A DNA stretch of 29,565 nt from Sulfurospirillum sp. UBA6810 (GCA_002469305.1 DKEY01000086.1:1-29565), one strand, 5' to 3'; positions 15,744 to 24,256 are shown, counted from the first letter of the stretch. Notes: generated by a model from the letters alone, not told the origin. Translations and numbers: made by a program.

Positions 15744-15812
15744 GAGGTTTGAGCTAAACTCTAAACTTCTCTTACATGTAAGAATTTTAACAGCGAAAAA
15801 CCTTACATGTAA
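15744..15812. repeat. Degenerate GGGGTCRG-type motif, copy 3, plus two TTACATGTAA sites
   Basis: GAGGTTTGAGCTAAACTC then TAAAC (15744-15766) shares GCTAAACTCTAAAC with the motif at 6159 and starts 14 bases after the AAA-TOPRIM stop. TTACATGTAA follows at 15772 and 15803, start to start 31 bases; the two can also pair with each other in RNA. The rest of the gap to 15968 holds no gene. Confidence 0.45.
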
Positions 15813-15968
15813 AACTCTTCAAATAATAAAATTTGATATAGGCAATAAATTTTAAAATCTCCTCTCTCAGGCTATGTCACAAATAAAATTTATATTTATG
15901 CCAAAAATGGCACGATTATATTGATTAATCATGCCATTTAGTGTAAACTTGGTTAAAAAAGAGTTTTC

Positions 15969-17108
15969 ATGAGCCAAAACGAAAGATGGATATGGCAAAA
16001 CAAGAACTATCCAAATTTTAATTATGATATAGATAAGCTGACTTCTCTTATACAGAAAGTACACATTGTACAAGGAGAGTTGATAGTGCTTACTAGCACA
16101 ATCAATGAAGAGAGTTTTCAAGATAAATATATAGAAGCTTTAACAAATGAAGCTATCAATACATCTGCGATTGAAGGAGAAGTTTTAAACAGAGATAGTG
16201 TAAGAGCTTCTATCCGAAAAAAGTTGGGTATCGATACATATTTCTTTCATACAGATCCTCATACTGAAGGAGTTGTAAGTATTTTACTCGATGCAAATAC
16301 AAACTACACAAAACCTCTTCATTTAGAGAGGATATTTGGCTGGCATAATGCACTGTTTCCTACAGGATATAGTGGATTTGAAAAGATAAATGTAGCAGCT
16401 TTTAGAGGAGAAGAGGAGATGAAGGTTGTTTCAGGAGCAATAGGGCGAGAAAGAACACACTATGTAGCACCTCCAAGCAAATCTCTCTTTTTAGAAATGA
16501 ACTCTTTTTTACACTGGTTTGAAAAGGAAGATGCAACTCTTATAAAAGCTAGCATCGCCCATCTGTGGTTTGTTATCATTCATCCTTTGGATGATGGCAA
16601 TGGAAGAATTGCAAGAGCTATTACAGATTTAGTTTTAGCAAAAATCGAAAACTCAAAAGCCTCAAAACTCTACTCTATGTCAACAGCTATACTCAATGAT
16701 AGAAAAGGCTATTATGATATTTTAGATAGAACGACTGGATTTGTACCAAAACAAGAGCATGAAAATCCATTAGATATCACGCTATGGATAGAGTGGTTTT
16801 TAAAAACTTTACTTTGTAGTTTATCCCAAGCAAAAGAAAACCTCTATTTCATAATAGAAAAAACAAAATTTTGGGATAAGCATCGAGATACACAACTGAA
16901 TTCAAGACAGATTAAAATGCTCAATAAAGTATTGGATATTGGAGTCAATAATTTTGAAGGTGGCATCAATAAAAGAAAATATGTAGCTATAACAAAAACA
17001 AGTGATAGAACAGCAGTAAGAGACTTAAATGATTTGATTTCTAAAGGCTGCATCAGACAAGAGTTAAACTCAAAAGGACGTAATGTAAGATATGAAATAA
17101 TAGTATAA
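15969..17108 (+). CDS. Fic-domain protein (AMPylase-type) with N-terminal DUF4172 and inhibitory motif
   Basis: Fic enzymes transfer AMP (or related groups) to target proteins. The catalytic motif HPLDDGNGRIAR (about residue 204) has the His and the Asp-Gly-Asn-Gly-Arg loop needed for activity. The N-terminus (MSQNERWIWQNKNYPNF) fits DUF4172. TSAIEGE (about residue 65) matches the (S/T)xxxE(G/N) self-inhibitory helix of class II Fic proteins, so the enzyme is probably held inactive by its own N-terminal region. The C-terminal part (about 300-379) looks like a winged-helix domain (KYVAITKTSDRTAVRDLNDL). The length of 379 residues is normal for this class. It stands alone between the AAA-TOPRIM gene and fdhF, with no separate antitoxin. 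Confidence 0.88.
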   Translation: MSQNERWIWQNKNYPNFNYDIDKLTSLIQKVHIVQGELIVLTSTINEESFQDKYIEALTNEAINTSAIEGEVLNRDSVRASIRKKLGIDTYFFHTDPHTEGVVSILLDANTNYTKPLHLERIFGWHNALFPTGYSGFEKINVAAFRGEEEMKVVSGAIGRERTHYVAPPSKSLFLEMNSFLHWFEKEDATLIKASIAHLWFVIIHPLDDGNGRIARAITDLVLAKIENSKASKLYSMSTAILNDRKGYYDILDRTTGFVPKQEHENPLDITLWIEWFLKTLLCSLSQAKENLYFIIEKTKFWDKHRDTQLNSRQIKMLNKVLDIGVNNFEGGINKRKYVAITKTSDRTAVRDLNDLISKGCIRQELNSKGRNVRYEIIV

Positions 17109-17191
17109 AAACCTTACATGTAAAACTCTCAAAAGCTTAAAAAGAACCTAATTAACATCAACATTAAAGCCAAATATATAGAACTTTTCCT

Positions 17192-17197
17192 TATAAT
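17192..17197 (+). promoter_or_regulatory. Possible -10 element of fdhF
   Basis: TATAAT lies 33 bases before the fdhF start, with no clear -35 box, as is common in Campylobacterota. A TTACATGTAA lies further upstream at 17114. Confidence 0.4.
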
Positions 17198-17229
17198 AAC
17201 ACAATCAAAAAAACAAGGAAAACTCATAC

Positions 17230-19293
17230 ATGGACAATGTAAAAGTCATAGATAGCGTTTGTACGTACTGTGGTGTTGGCTGTGATATCGCAGCAAATGT
17301 AAAAGACAACAAGATACAAAGTATATTTGCCCATCCTGAGGGTGTGGTTTCAGAGGGGAAGCTTTGTGTCAAAGGAAAGTACGGTTTTGACTTTGTAGAA
17401 GCGAGTGACCGTTTTAGAATTCCTCGTATCAAAAAAAGCTTTCTTGAGAAAAACCCTACTATACGTGAAAAAATCGCTCTGACTTTGAGTGATTATGATG
17501 ATGCTTGGTATGAGAGTACACTCGATGGTGCAACAACAGCCGCGGCTATGAAACTCTCAGAGATTCAAAAGACGCATGGGCAAAAGAGTGTTTGTGCTAT
17601 CGGTGGGGCTAGGACTTCGTGTGAGAGTTCGTATCTACTTCAAAAGTTTACTCGCCACACGCTAGGCTCTCCTCATGTTGATAACTGTGCTAGGGTGTGT
17701 CACTCTCCAAGTCTAAAGGGCATGAGAACCACCATAGGCGAGGGTGCGGCGACAAACACTTACAATGACATCTACAAAAGTGAGTTTATGATAGTCATCG
17801 GCTCAAACACAACAGAAGCCCATCCTATCATCTCAAATCGTATCGTCGATATGGCTACAAAGCATGACAATCTAGCTGTTTTTGACGTGCGTGAGATAAA
17901 GCTGCATCGTTTAGCAAAGTACAAAGGCATCATCCCTCACGAAGCAAATCTTCTCATCCTCAACATGCTTGCGTACGTCATCATAGATGAAGAGTTGTAT
18001 AGTGAACATTTTATAGAAGATAGGACAAAAGGATTTGCCGAGTTTAAAGAGAAGATTTTAAGTGACCCATACGCAAATCCAAAGTACTTTGAAAAGATAG
18101 AGGGCTATGAGTACCTAAGCAAGATGATTCCAAAAGTGGCTCGTGAGTATGCACTCAAAAAGTCGATGATATTTTGGGGGCTTGGTATCACGGAGCATAT
18201 AGATGGCTCATACGCTGTTATGGCTATCACTCATCTTGCACTTATGACTGGCAATGTAGGAAAAGAGGGCGCTGGACTCATGCCACTTCGTGGACAAAAT
18301 AATGTCCAAGGTGCTTGTGATATGGGTATGCTTCCTTACTATGCGCCTGATTATCAAGAGCCAAAAGAGGTAGGGCTGATGACACCACAGCTTGTTGATG
18401 CGATGCTTGATGGGCATATAAAAGCTGTGATAAACATGGGTGAGGATTTAACGCATATCCATCCAAATATAAATAAAGTCGCCAAAGCACTAGAACAAGT
18501 AGAGTTTATCATGGTGCAAGAGTTGTTTATGACAGATATCGCAAATCGTGCAGATATAGTCATAGGTGTTAAATCCGCGTATGAAAAGACAGGTGTCTAT
18601 GTCAATGCGATGAGAAGACTCCACCTCTCACAACCACTCGTGCAAACTGACTTGCCTGATGATTGGGAAGTGATACAGCTTTTGGATAAAAAACTTGGTG
18701 GGGATTATGAGTATGCGAGTTCCAAGCAGATTTGGGATGAGGTTACCACAGTCGCTTATCGTCGTTTTTCAGGAGCGAGTTACCATAGACTAGAGCGTCA
18801 TCGTCTTCGTGGACTTCAGTGGCCAGTACACACAGAAGATACCCCGATACTCCATCAGCTAGACTTTAGAACAGAAGATGGTTATGGAGTTTTCCACTAT
18901 CATCAGTATGAGCTTCGTGGGATGGTCGCAGAGATACTAGAGAAAAATCTTACAGGTTATCATCTCAGCACTGGTCGAACACTCAACCAGTACAACAATG
19001 CTTCACAAACTTCTCGTAGTGAGTCTTTGAACAAACGATATGATGAAACTATCCTTTTGGTCAATGAAGGGGATGCAAAAGATTTTACGAGCGACAAAGT
19101 TATCTTAAAAACCCAGTTTGGACAGAGTGCACCACTAAAGATAAAGTTTAGCGATAAAGTACAGCCAAAGACTCTTTTTTGTACCTTTCATCATGCAAGC
19201 TCAAAAGTCAATGCTCTTTTTGGAGATAGATGTGATGCACTTACGCTTACTGCTGCATTTAAGTCTGTAAAAGTAGAAGTTATCAACCTCTAA
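17230..19293 (+). CDS. fdhF: Formate dehydrogenase H, Cys-type (molybdopterin oxidoreductase)
   Basis: FdhF oxidises formate to CO2 at a Mo- or W-bis-MGD site. At 687 residues it is close to E. coli FdhF (715). The N-terminal 4Fe-4S motif is CTYCGVGC (C11, C14, C18) plus C46 in KLCVKGKYGFDF. The active-site stretch DNCARVCHSPSLKGM has Cys157 where E. coli FdhF has selenocysteine, so no SECIS element is needed. Downstream stretches such as RGQNNVQGACDMG and GRTLNQYNN are typical of the family. There is no signal peptide, so it is cytoplasmic, and it lacks the NAD-binding partner subunits of soluble NAD-formate dehydrogenases. Its natural electron acceptor in this window is the HydN-like ferredoxin at 9926, separated from it by three accessory genes. 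Confidence 0.93.
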   Translation: MDNVKVIDSVCTYCGVGCDIAANVKDNKIQSIFAHPEGVVSEGKLCVKGKYGFDFVEASDRFRIPRIKKSFLEKNPTIREKIALTLSDYDDAWYESTLDGATTAAAMKLSEIQKTHGQKSVCAIGGARTSCESSYLLQKFTRHTLGSPHVDNCARVCHSPSLKGMRTTIGEGAATNTYNDIYKSEFMIVIGSNTTEAHPIISNRIVDMATKHDNLAVFDVREIKLHRLAKYKGIIPHEANLLILNMLAYVIIDEELYSEHFIEDRTKGFAEFKEKILSDPYANPKYFEKIEGYEYLSKMIPKVAREYALKKSMIFWGLGITEHIDGSYAVMAITHLALMTGNVGKEGAGLMPLRGQNNVQGACDMGMLPYYAPDYQEPKEVGLMTPQLVDAMLDGHIKAVINMGEDLTHIHPNINKVAKALEQVEFIMVQELFMTDIANRADIVIGVKSAYEKTGVYVNAMRRLHLSQPLVQTDLPDDWEVIQLLDKKLGGDYEYASSKQIWDEVTTVAYRRFSGASYHRLERHRLRGLQWPVHTEDTPILHQLDFRTEDGYGVFHYHQYELRGMVAEILEKNLTGYHLSTGRTLNQYNNASQTSRSESLNKRYDETILLVNEGDAKDFTSDKVILKTQFGQSAPLKIKFSDKVQPKTLFCTFHHASSKVNALFGDRCDALTLTAAFKSVKVEVINL

Positions 19294-19300
19294 ATCATCT

Positions 19301-19332
19301 TTACATGTAAGAAAAAAATTTCTTACATGTAA
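19301..19332. terminator. Hairpin built from two TTACATGTAA palindromes between convergent genes
   Basis: TTACATGTAAGAAA (19301-19314) and TTTCTTACATGTAA (19319-19332) are perfect complements with a 4-base A loop. The 14-bp stem sits between the stops of fdhF (19293) and the leftward aldo/keto reductase (19343), the right place for a shared two-way terminator. Confidence 0.65.
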
Positions 19333-19342
19333 GATATATGGT

Positions 19343-20506
19343 TTACTTTTTTAAAGGTGCTTCAACATCAGAATATACCTGTACAAAATCAGGTAATCGC
19401 TGACCATGAATTTTTATTTTATTAAGCTCTTCATTCAACTGAGCCAATTCAGAACTACTAAAACTGATATTCGATGCACCAATATTTTGTAACATGTGGT
19501 CTTTATTTGTTGTTCCAGGAATAGGTACTATAAAATCTTTTTGAGCCATTACCCAAGCTAGTGCTATTTGAGCTGGAGTTGCTTCTTTTTTTATTGCCCA
19601 TTGTTTTACTAAATCAACTAAGGGCATATTTTTTATTATATTTTCAGTTTCAAATCTTGATTCTAAACTTCTAAAATCACCTTGTGCAAATTTAGTTTTT
19701 TCATCAATCCAGCCTGTTAGAAACTGAACTCCTAAAGGACTCCATGGAACAAAACCAATACCAAGCTCTTCACAAGTTGAGATAACTTTATTTTCTGGAC
19801 CTCTCCAAAGAAGAGAGTACTCACTTTGAACTGCACTTACAGGGAGCTCTTTGTGAGCTCTTCTTAATGTGCCAAGTCCCATCTCTGAAAGTCCCCAATG
19901 GATGACTTTTCCCTCTTTGATTAATTCTTTGACTACTCCTGCAACATCTTCAATCGGAACAGCTGGGTCAACTCTGTGTTGATAAAGTAAATCAATTCTA
20001 TCAGTATTTAATCTTTTTAGCATATTCTCAACCACTATTCTTATATGCTCAGGGCGACTGTTAAGTCCTGGCAATCTTTTTCCAGTTTCTTGATCAATAT
20101 TCCAGCCAAATTTTGTCGCAATTTTGATTTTATCTCTAAATGGAGCAACTGCTTCACCTAAAATTCTCTCAACTTCTAGTGGTCCATAAGCTTCTGCTGC
20201 ATCAAAAAATGTAACACCATTTTCATAAGCACTTCTAATAACATTCACCATTTCAGGTCTATATGGAGTAGAAGTGTCGTATTTACGACTCATGTTTTGA
20301 ACCCCAAGTCCTATACTTGATACTTCTAAATTCCCTAATTTTCTCATTCCTAAATTTGAAGGCTTAGTGTTTGTATTGTTTTTCCCCATTTCATCTTTTG
20401 CAAAAGCTGGAACACTAGATAGTAATGTCGCAGCTGCTACAGTAGTGCTAGAGAGTAAAAACTTGCGTCTGTTTGCTTGGTCATTGTTTTGTGTTTTTGA
20501 TTTCAT
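19343..20506 (-). CDS. Tat-exported aldo/keto reductase
   Basis: The 387-residue protein has a twin-arginine signal (NRRKFLLSSTTVAAATLLSS then VPAFA, R13-R14), so it is folded with its cofactor in the cytoplasm and moved to the periplasm. The mature part is an AKR barrel: Asp in VTFFDAAEAYG with the following Tyr, Lys in IKIATKFGWN and His in LLYQHRVDP form the catalytic tetrad. Later, VPIPGTTNKDHMLQN fits the NADP(H)-binding end. AKRs reduce aldehydes and ketones. It is the last gene of a four-gene leftward operon and overlaps the preceding gene by four bases. An AKR linked to an AraC regulator and a YqhD-type dehydrogenase recalls E. coli yqhC-yqhD-dkgA. Confidence 0.88.
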   Translation of the reverse strand: MKSKTQNNDQANRRKFLLSSTTVAAATLLSSVPAFAKDEMGKNNTNTKPSNLGMRKLGNLEVSSIGLGVQNMSRKYDTSTPYRPEMVNVIRSAYENGVTFFDAAEAYGPLEVERILGEAVAPFRDKIKIATKFGWNIDQETGKRLPGLNSRPEHIRIVVENMLKRLNTDRIDLLYQHRVDPAVPIEDVAGVVKELIKEGKVIHWGLSEMGLGTLRRAHKELPVSAVQSEYSLLWRGPENKVISTCEELGIGFVPWSPLGVQFLTGWIDEKTKFAQGDFRSLESRFETENIIKNMPLVDLVKQWAIKKEATPAQIALAWVMAQKDFIVPIPGTTNKDHMLQNIGASNISFSSSELAQLNEELNKIKIHGQRLPDFVQVYSDVEAPLKK

Positions 20507-21222
20507 TTTGTTGTCTCCTTTAAAATCTTTTCAAATATATCACTAGCTTTTTTTGCTTCATCTTTTCCTACATGTAAGCCTATAACTTTGATAAAATCCA
20601 GCATCTGTTCTTTGCTGAGACCCATATTCATGGATATTTTCATGTGTCCTTTGACAAATCTCTCTTGGATGTTGTCGCTGCTTATCAAAAGTGAGATTGT
20701 TACCAATTCTCTTGTTTGAAAATCCAAAATATCTCTTGCAAAGATATCAGCAAATAAATGTTCTTTTAAAAAAGTATCTATCACAGGAGAAAAAGCTCTA
20801 TAACCTTTTGGTGCAGGATCTTTTGGAAGACCGACGAGTTGAGCACGTACCTTCGCGCCATATTCATTTTTATCCATCTTTTCTGGAAGTGCTGTTGCAT
20901 CCTTACCTTGAATATCTTTTATACCACTAGCTTTTCTTTTTTCAACCACATCTAAAAATGTTATAATCCCAGCTATGCTTTTTGGAAAACCAACATACGC
21001 ATAAGAGTGAACTAAAACTTCATTGATTTCGTTGATACTCAAGCCATTTTCAAGAGCTTGGATAAGGGCTTTATCTAGCTTTTCTAAATCACCATTTGCT
21101 GTAAATGAGGCTATTTTTATGATGCTTTGTTGCTTGTTATCCAAGCTTTGTATCGCATCATCAGCGCTTGCACTAAAAGTTAACAAACCAAGAGTCAATA
21201 GTACACATAATTTTTTTAGCAT
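20503..21222 (-). CDS. Exported carboxymuconolactone decarboxylase (CMD)-family protein
   Basis: The 239-residue product has a Sec signal peptide (MLKKLCVLLTLGLLTFSASA). After it come two CMD/AhpD-like helical repeats, about residues 30-100 and 150-235. The second shows FQTRELVTISLLISS and FVKGHMKISMNMGLSKEQM. The AhpD-type CxxC pair is absent, so peroxidase-reductase activity is not expected. Periplasmic CMD proteins often accompany cupins and aldo/keto reductases, as here, but their reaction is unclear. It lies between the cupin (11-base gap) and the aldo/keto reductase (ATGA overlap). A CTACATGTAA variant is read as Leu-His-Val. Confidence 0.8.
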   Translation of the reverse strand: MLKKLCVLLTLGLLTFSASADDAIQSLDNKQQSIIKIASFTANGDLEKLDKALIQALENGLSINEINEVLVHSYAYVGFPKSIAGIITFLDVVEKRKASGIKDIQGKDATALPEKMDKNEYGAKVRAQLVGLPKDPAPKGYRAFSPVIDTFLKEHLFADIFARDILDFQTRELVTISLLISSDNIQERFVKGHMKISMNMGLSKEQMLDFIKVIGLHVGKDEAKKASDIFEKILKETTK

Positions 21223-21233
21223 TTCAAATCCTT

Positions 21234-21701
21234 TTATTTTTCATGATATTGTTCATCGCTCACTTTTTCTAGCCATTCTACGCTTTTACCGTCTTTTACC
21301 CCTGAAATAACCAAGTGAGTCATAGGTTGATTTGGTGATGCTCCATGCCAATGTTTTACCCCTGGCTTACACCAAAGTACATCTCCTGCTTTGATAATTT
21401 TTTTGGCTTTGCCAAACTCTTGGGTATAACCTAAGCCTGAAGTGACTATCATGTGTTGTCCAGCTGGGTGGAGGTGCCAGTATGTTCTTGCACCTGGCTC
21501 AAATGTCACATAAGCACCACCATACGTACCAGTTTGGTCTTTTGGAAAAAGGTAATCAACCACCGCTTTGCCTGTAAAATATGTTTCAGGAGCAACTACG
21601 ATTTTTCTATCTTCTAGCTTTGAAAAATATCCATCATCTTGTGCAAATAGTAGGCTTGAAAAAATCAAGCCTAAAAATACAATTTTTTTATTTATATACA
21701 T
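21234..21701 (-). CDS. Exported cupin-domain protein
   Basis: The 155-residue product has a signal peptide (MYINKKIVFLGLIFSSLLFA) and a single cupin barrel. Motif 1 is YWHLHPAGQHMIVTSGLGYT and motif 2 is LWCKPGVKHWHGASPNQPMT; His residues in both would bind one metal ion. The family covers small dioxygenases, isomerases and binding proteins. In this operon it may act on carbonyl or phenolic compounds together with the CMD protein. Its start codon shares one base with the stop of the hydrolase gene. Confidence 0.85.
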   Translation of the reverse strand: MYINKKIVFLGLIFSSLLFAQDDGYFSKLEDRKIVVAPETYFTGKAVVDYLFPKDQTGTYGGAYVTFEPGARTYWHLHPAGQHMIVTSGLGYTQEFGKAKKIIKAGDVLWCKPGVKHWHGASPNQPMTHLVISGVKDGKSVEWLEKVSDEQYHEK

Positions 21702-22744
21702 TATTGTAAATTCACTTTATAAAATTGTGTTAACTTCTCTACCGCTTGCTTTACGTATTCTGGTTTCCAATATGTTTGGATGTGTGTAGCACCTTTTATT
21801 AAAAATAACTCTTTATTTTTTGCATTGTGTGCTTTTTGGAAAGCCTCTAGCGTCATATATAAAGAATCTGCCTTGTCGCCTGCTATCATCAACAGAGGCT
21901 GGTTGATAAGTTCCATATTTGTTGTTGCATCAAAAAGCATAAGATCAAGTAAACTACTCATCGTATATCTAAAAGTAGAATTTGGATGTGCATGTGTTTT
22001 CCCATAGTATATAAAACCTTCACGATACAAGTCATATGGTAGTTTTGCTATCTGCTCATCACTCAGCTTTACATCAGCTGCATAGATGATTTTACCAACA
22101 GATTTTTCCTCTGCTCTTGCTTGTGAAGCTTGCTCAAGGCGTTTTTGGATAGTATCAACTTGAGAATTTAGGTAGCCATTTTTTCTTACTATTCCAGAGT
22201 TAAACATACTTAAGGTAGCAACAGCCTTAAATCTTTTGTCAGTTTTTGCAGCTTCTAGTGAGTAGCCACCACCTCCACAGATACCAAGAAGACCTAGACG
22301 GCTTATATCAACACCTTTGTACTGTGAAATAAAATCAGCCATCCCATGGATATCTTCTACCCTGTTTGCTGGTTTATCTACACTACGTGGCAAACCACCA
22401 CTTGCACCTTGAAAAGCAGCATCTGCTGCTATGGTGATATAACCTATCTGTGCTAAAGATTGCGCATACAAACCTGCAACTTGTTCTTTAACACCACCAT
22501 TTGGATGTGCTACAACGATAGCAGGGTATGATTTACTTGCATCATAGTTTGCTGGTGTGTAAACATTTGCTGCTATATCTATACCATTTAGTTTATATGT
22601 CACTGGATGGATGTTGACTTCACCTTTTACATTTTTGGTGATTGCTCCCTCATATACAAGAGTAAATGGATTTTTAATCTCATTTGCATCCATAGTAACT
22701 CCTAAAAAAGCTATCGCTAGCGATATTAACTTTAAAATTTTCAT
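21701..22744 (-). CDS. Exported alpha/beta hydrolase, dienelactone-hydrolase-like
   Basis: The 347-residue product starts with a signal peptide (MKILKLISLAIAFLGVTMDA) and has the alpha/beta hydrolase fold. The nucleophile elbow is LLGICGGGGYS, with Cys156 in place of Ser, as in dienelactone hydrolases. The acid is probably Asp in MIAGDKADSLYM and the His lies in LIKGATHIQTYW. The oxyanion region is VAHPNGG. It is the first gene of the leftward four-gene operon, with a good AGGAG ribosome site, and its promoter faces that of the AraC genes. All four products carry export signals, so the operon modifies substrates in the periplasm. Confidence 0.85.
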   Translation of the reverse strand: MKILKLISLAIAFLGVTMDANEIKNPFTLVYEGAITKNVKGEVNIHPVTYKLNGIDIAANVYTPANYDASKSYPAIVVAHPNGGVKEQVAGLYAQSLAQIGYITIAADAAFQGASGGLPRSVDKPANRVEDIHGMADFISQYKGVDISRLGLLGICGGGGYSLEAAKTDKRFKAVATLSMFNSGIVRKNGYLNSQVDTIQKRLEQASQARAEEKSVGKIIYAADVKLSDEQIAKLPYDLYREGFIYYGKTHAHPNSTFRYTMSSLLDLMLFDATTNMELINQPLLMIAGDKADSLYMTLEAFQKAHNAKNKELFLIKGATHIQTYWKPEYVKQAVEKLTQFYKVNLQ

Positions 22745-22822
22745 TTTTTCTCCTCGTTTGATTTTGTTAGTATTATTGTATTGAGTTAGCGTAGATGAGA
22801 GATAGACTATATCTACTTAGTG

Positions 22823-22838
22823 ATTGCCTATTTCTGCA
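22823..22838 (+). promoter_or_regulatory. Candidate AraC operator, site 1
   Basis: ATTGCCTATTTCTGCA matches, at 14 of 16 bases, ATTGCCTAATTCTACA on the minus strand at 24267-24252, upstream of the alcohol dehydrogenase gene. It lies between the divergent hydrolase operon and the first AraC gene and covers the latter's -35 box. Confidence 0.45.
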
Positions 22839-22852
22839 AATTTTGATATGAT
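22824..22852 (+). promoter_or_regulatory. Promoter of the first AraC gene
   Basis: TTGCCT (22824-22829), a 17-base spacer, then TATGAT (22847-22852). This makes a coding start at 22824 unlikely and supports the GTG at 22872. Confidence 0.5.
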
Positions 22853-22871
22853 TCAAAAAAAAAGGATTTTT

Positions 22872-23324
22872 GTGAGCATGTTATTTGAAGAAAACAGAAA
22901 AAATCTAGTTACATATATCCAAGAAAAAAATCAACAAGAAGGATCTGTTAAAACAGATATTCCCTCTTTATACTTTTACTCTACAAAATCGTTACTTGAA
23001 ACACTTAGTGTTATATATGAACCCTCTTTGTGTATGATTTTGCAAGGCTCCAAGTCTGTGAGTCTGGGTGAGCAGGTGTACGAGTATAATCCGTTTAAAT
23101 ACCTTTTATCCTCAACACACATTCCTGCAAAGATAAAAATCAATGAAGCCTCAACGGAGATACCATTTGTATCGCTGAAAATTACTTTTACACTAGAACA
23201 GATTTATGAAGTTTTAAAAGAGTTAGAGTTTGATGGAGCAAATAAAAAAAATCAACCCCAAAAAGGTATCTTTTTTGGTGAAGTAAATATGGAATTACTA
23301 AATCCTATTTCAAGAGATGTATAA
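22872..23324 (+). pseudogene. AraC-family regulator lacking its DNA-binding domain
   Basis: This 150-residue product matches the sensor domain (AraC_N type, as in YqhC) of its downstream neighbour: YEPSLCMILQGSKSV, then YLLSSTHIPAKI, then TFTLEQIYEVLKELE. It stops at NPISRDV, aligned with the YSAIRRFV stretch of the neighbour, so the whole C-terminal helix-turn-helix pair is missing. The start is chosen as GTG 22872 because AAAGGATTTTT precedes it exactly as it precedes the ATG of the second gene. A longer frame from TTG 22824 would begin inside the promoter. Either a broken duplicate or a retained lone sensor domain that could dimerise with the full regulator. Confidence 0.75.
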
Positions 23325-23350
23325 TAATTTCTTACATGTAAAGGATTTTT

Positions 23351-24256
23351 ATGGAAGATAGATTTGAAATTTACAGACATGATATGATTGACTTTTTACA
23401 GACGAAGTATCCAAACTTTACGAATATACAAAGTGATATAGATGCGCTTGATTTTTACAGTTCTACTGAGCCATCAGAGTTGACAAGTGTTATGTATGAG
23501 CCATCACTATGTATGATTTTGCAAGGCAGAAAGTCAGTTGATTTTGGTGATAAGCTCTATGAATACAATCCAAAAGAGTATCTTTTAGCTTCAACACACC
23601 TTCCTGCAAAAGTAAAAATTTTAGAGGCTTCACAGGAGCAACCTTATATCTCTTTGCGTATAAAATTTTCACTCGAAGAGATATATGCAGTGCTTAAAGA
23701 GAAAAAAGAGAAGAGATTTCCCCATACGAAAAACGTAGAAAAGGGTCTTTTCTTTGATGATATGGATATGAAGCTTTACTCTGCTATCAGGCGTTTTGTG
23801 GGTTTGTTGGGGGAAACAAAAGAGGAGATGGAGTTTATGGCAAAGCTTATCATCAAAGAGATTTTATATATCCTCATCTCCAATGAAAAAAGCGGTTGCT
23901 TTTTAAACAACTTTGTCATGGAAGGCTCTATCTCAAACAAAATTGTAAGTGCTATCAGTGAGATAAAAACAAGTTTCAACGAAAAGCTCAACATGGCAGA
24001 ACTCGCTGATAAGATGCACATGAGTGAATCATCTTTTTATCAGTACTTCAAAACCATAACTTCTATGTCTCCTATTCAGTTTCAAAAAAAACTACGACTA
24101 GAAGAAGCCAAAAGTATGCTCATAACTAAAAATATCGAAGCAAACGAAGTCGCTTTTGCAGTAGGCTATGAGTCACCCTCACAGTTTAGCAGAGAGTATT
24201 CGAGGATGTATGGGATGTCTCCAAAGGCTCATAGTGAGTATTTACGAAATATGTAG
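23351..24256 (+). CDS. AraC-family transcriptional regulator, YqhC type
   Basis: This is a full-length regulator of 301 residues. The N-terminal AraC_N sensor domain (about 10-165) contains YEPSLCMILQGRKSV and YLLASTHLPAKV. The C-terminal AraC DNA-binding domain has two helix-turn-helix units: LNMAELADKMHMSESSFYQY (from about 220) and the signature NEVAFAVGYESPSQFSREYS then RMYGMSPKAH. E. coli YqhC of the same family responds to aldehydes and activates an alcohol dehydrogenase and an aldo/keto reductase. Both enzyme types flank this gene, so it probably controls both units. TTACATGTAA (23332-23341) overlaps the AAGGA ribosome site. Its stop lies within the candidate operator at 24252. Confidence 0.88.
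   Translation: MEDRFEIYRHDMIDFLQTKYPNFTNIQSDIDALDFYSSTEPSELTSVMYEPSLCMILQGRKSVDFGDKLYEYNPKEYLLASTHLPAKVKILEASQEQPYISLRIKFSLEEIYAVLKEKKEKRFPHTKNVEKGLFFDDMDMKLYSAIRRFVGLLGETKEEMEFMAKLIIKEILYILISNEKSGCFLNNFVMEGSISNKIVSAISEIKTSFNEKLNMAELADKMHMSESSFYQYFKTITSMSPIQFQKKLRLEEAKSMLITKNIEANEVAFAVGYESPSQFSREYSRMYGMSPKAHSEYLRNM

Noticed and set aside
15772..15812. A CRISPR-like or iteron array from two nearby TTACATGTAA copies
   Set aside because: There are only two copies and the spacer is not repeated; the motif is dispersed over the whole window.
17653..17730. Selenocysteine in fdhF
   Set aside because: The catalytic codon is TGT (Cys), not TGA, so no recoding is needed.
22824..22871. Extended N-terminus of the first AraC gene
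   Set aside because: The frame start coincides with a -35 box, and a good ribosome site supports GTG 22872.
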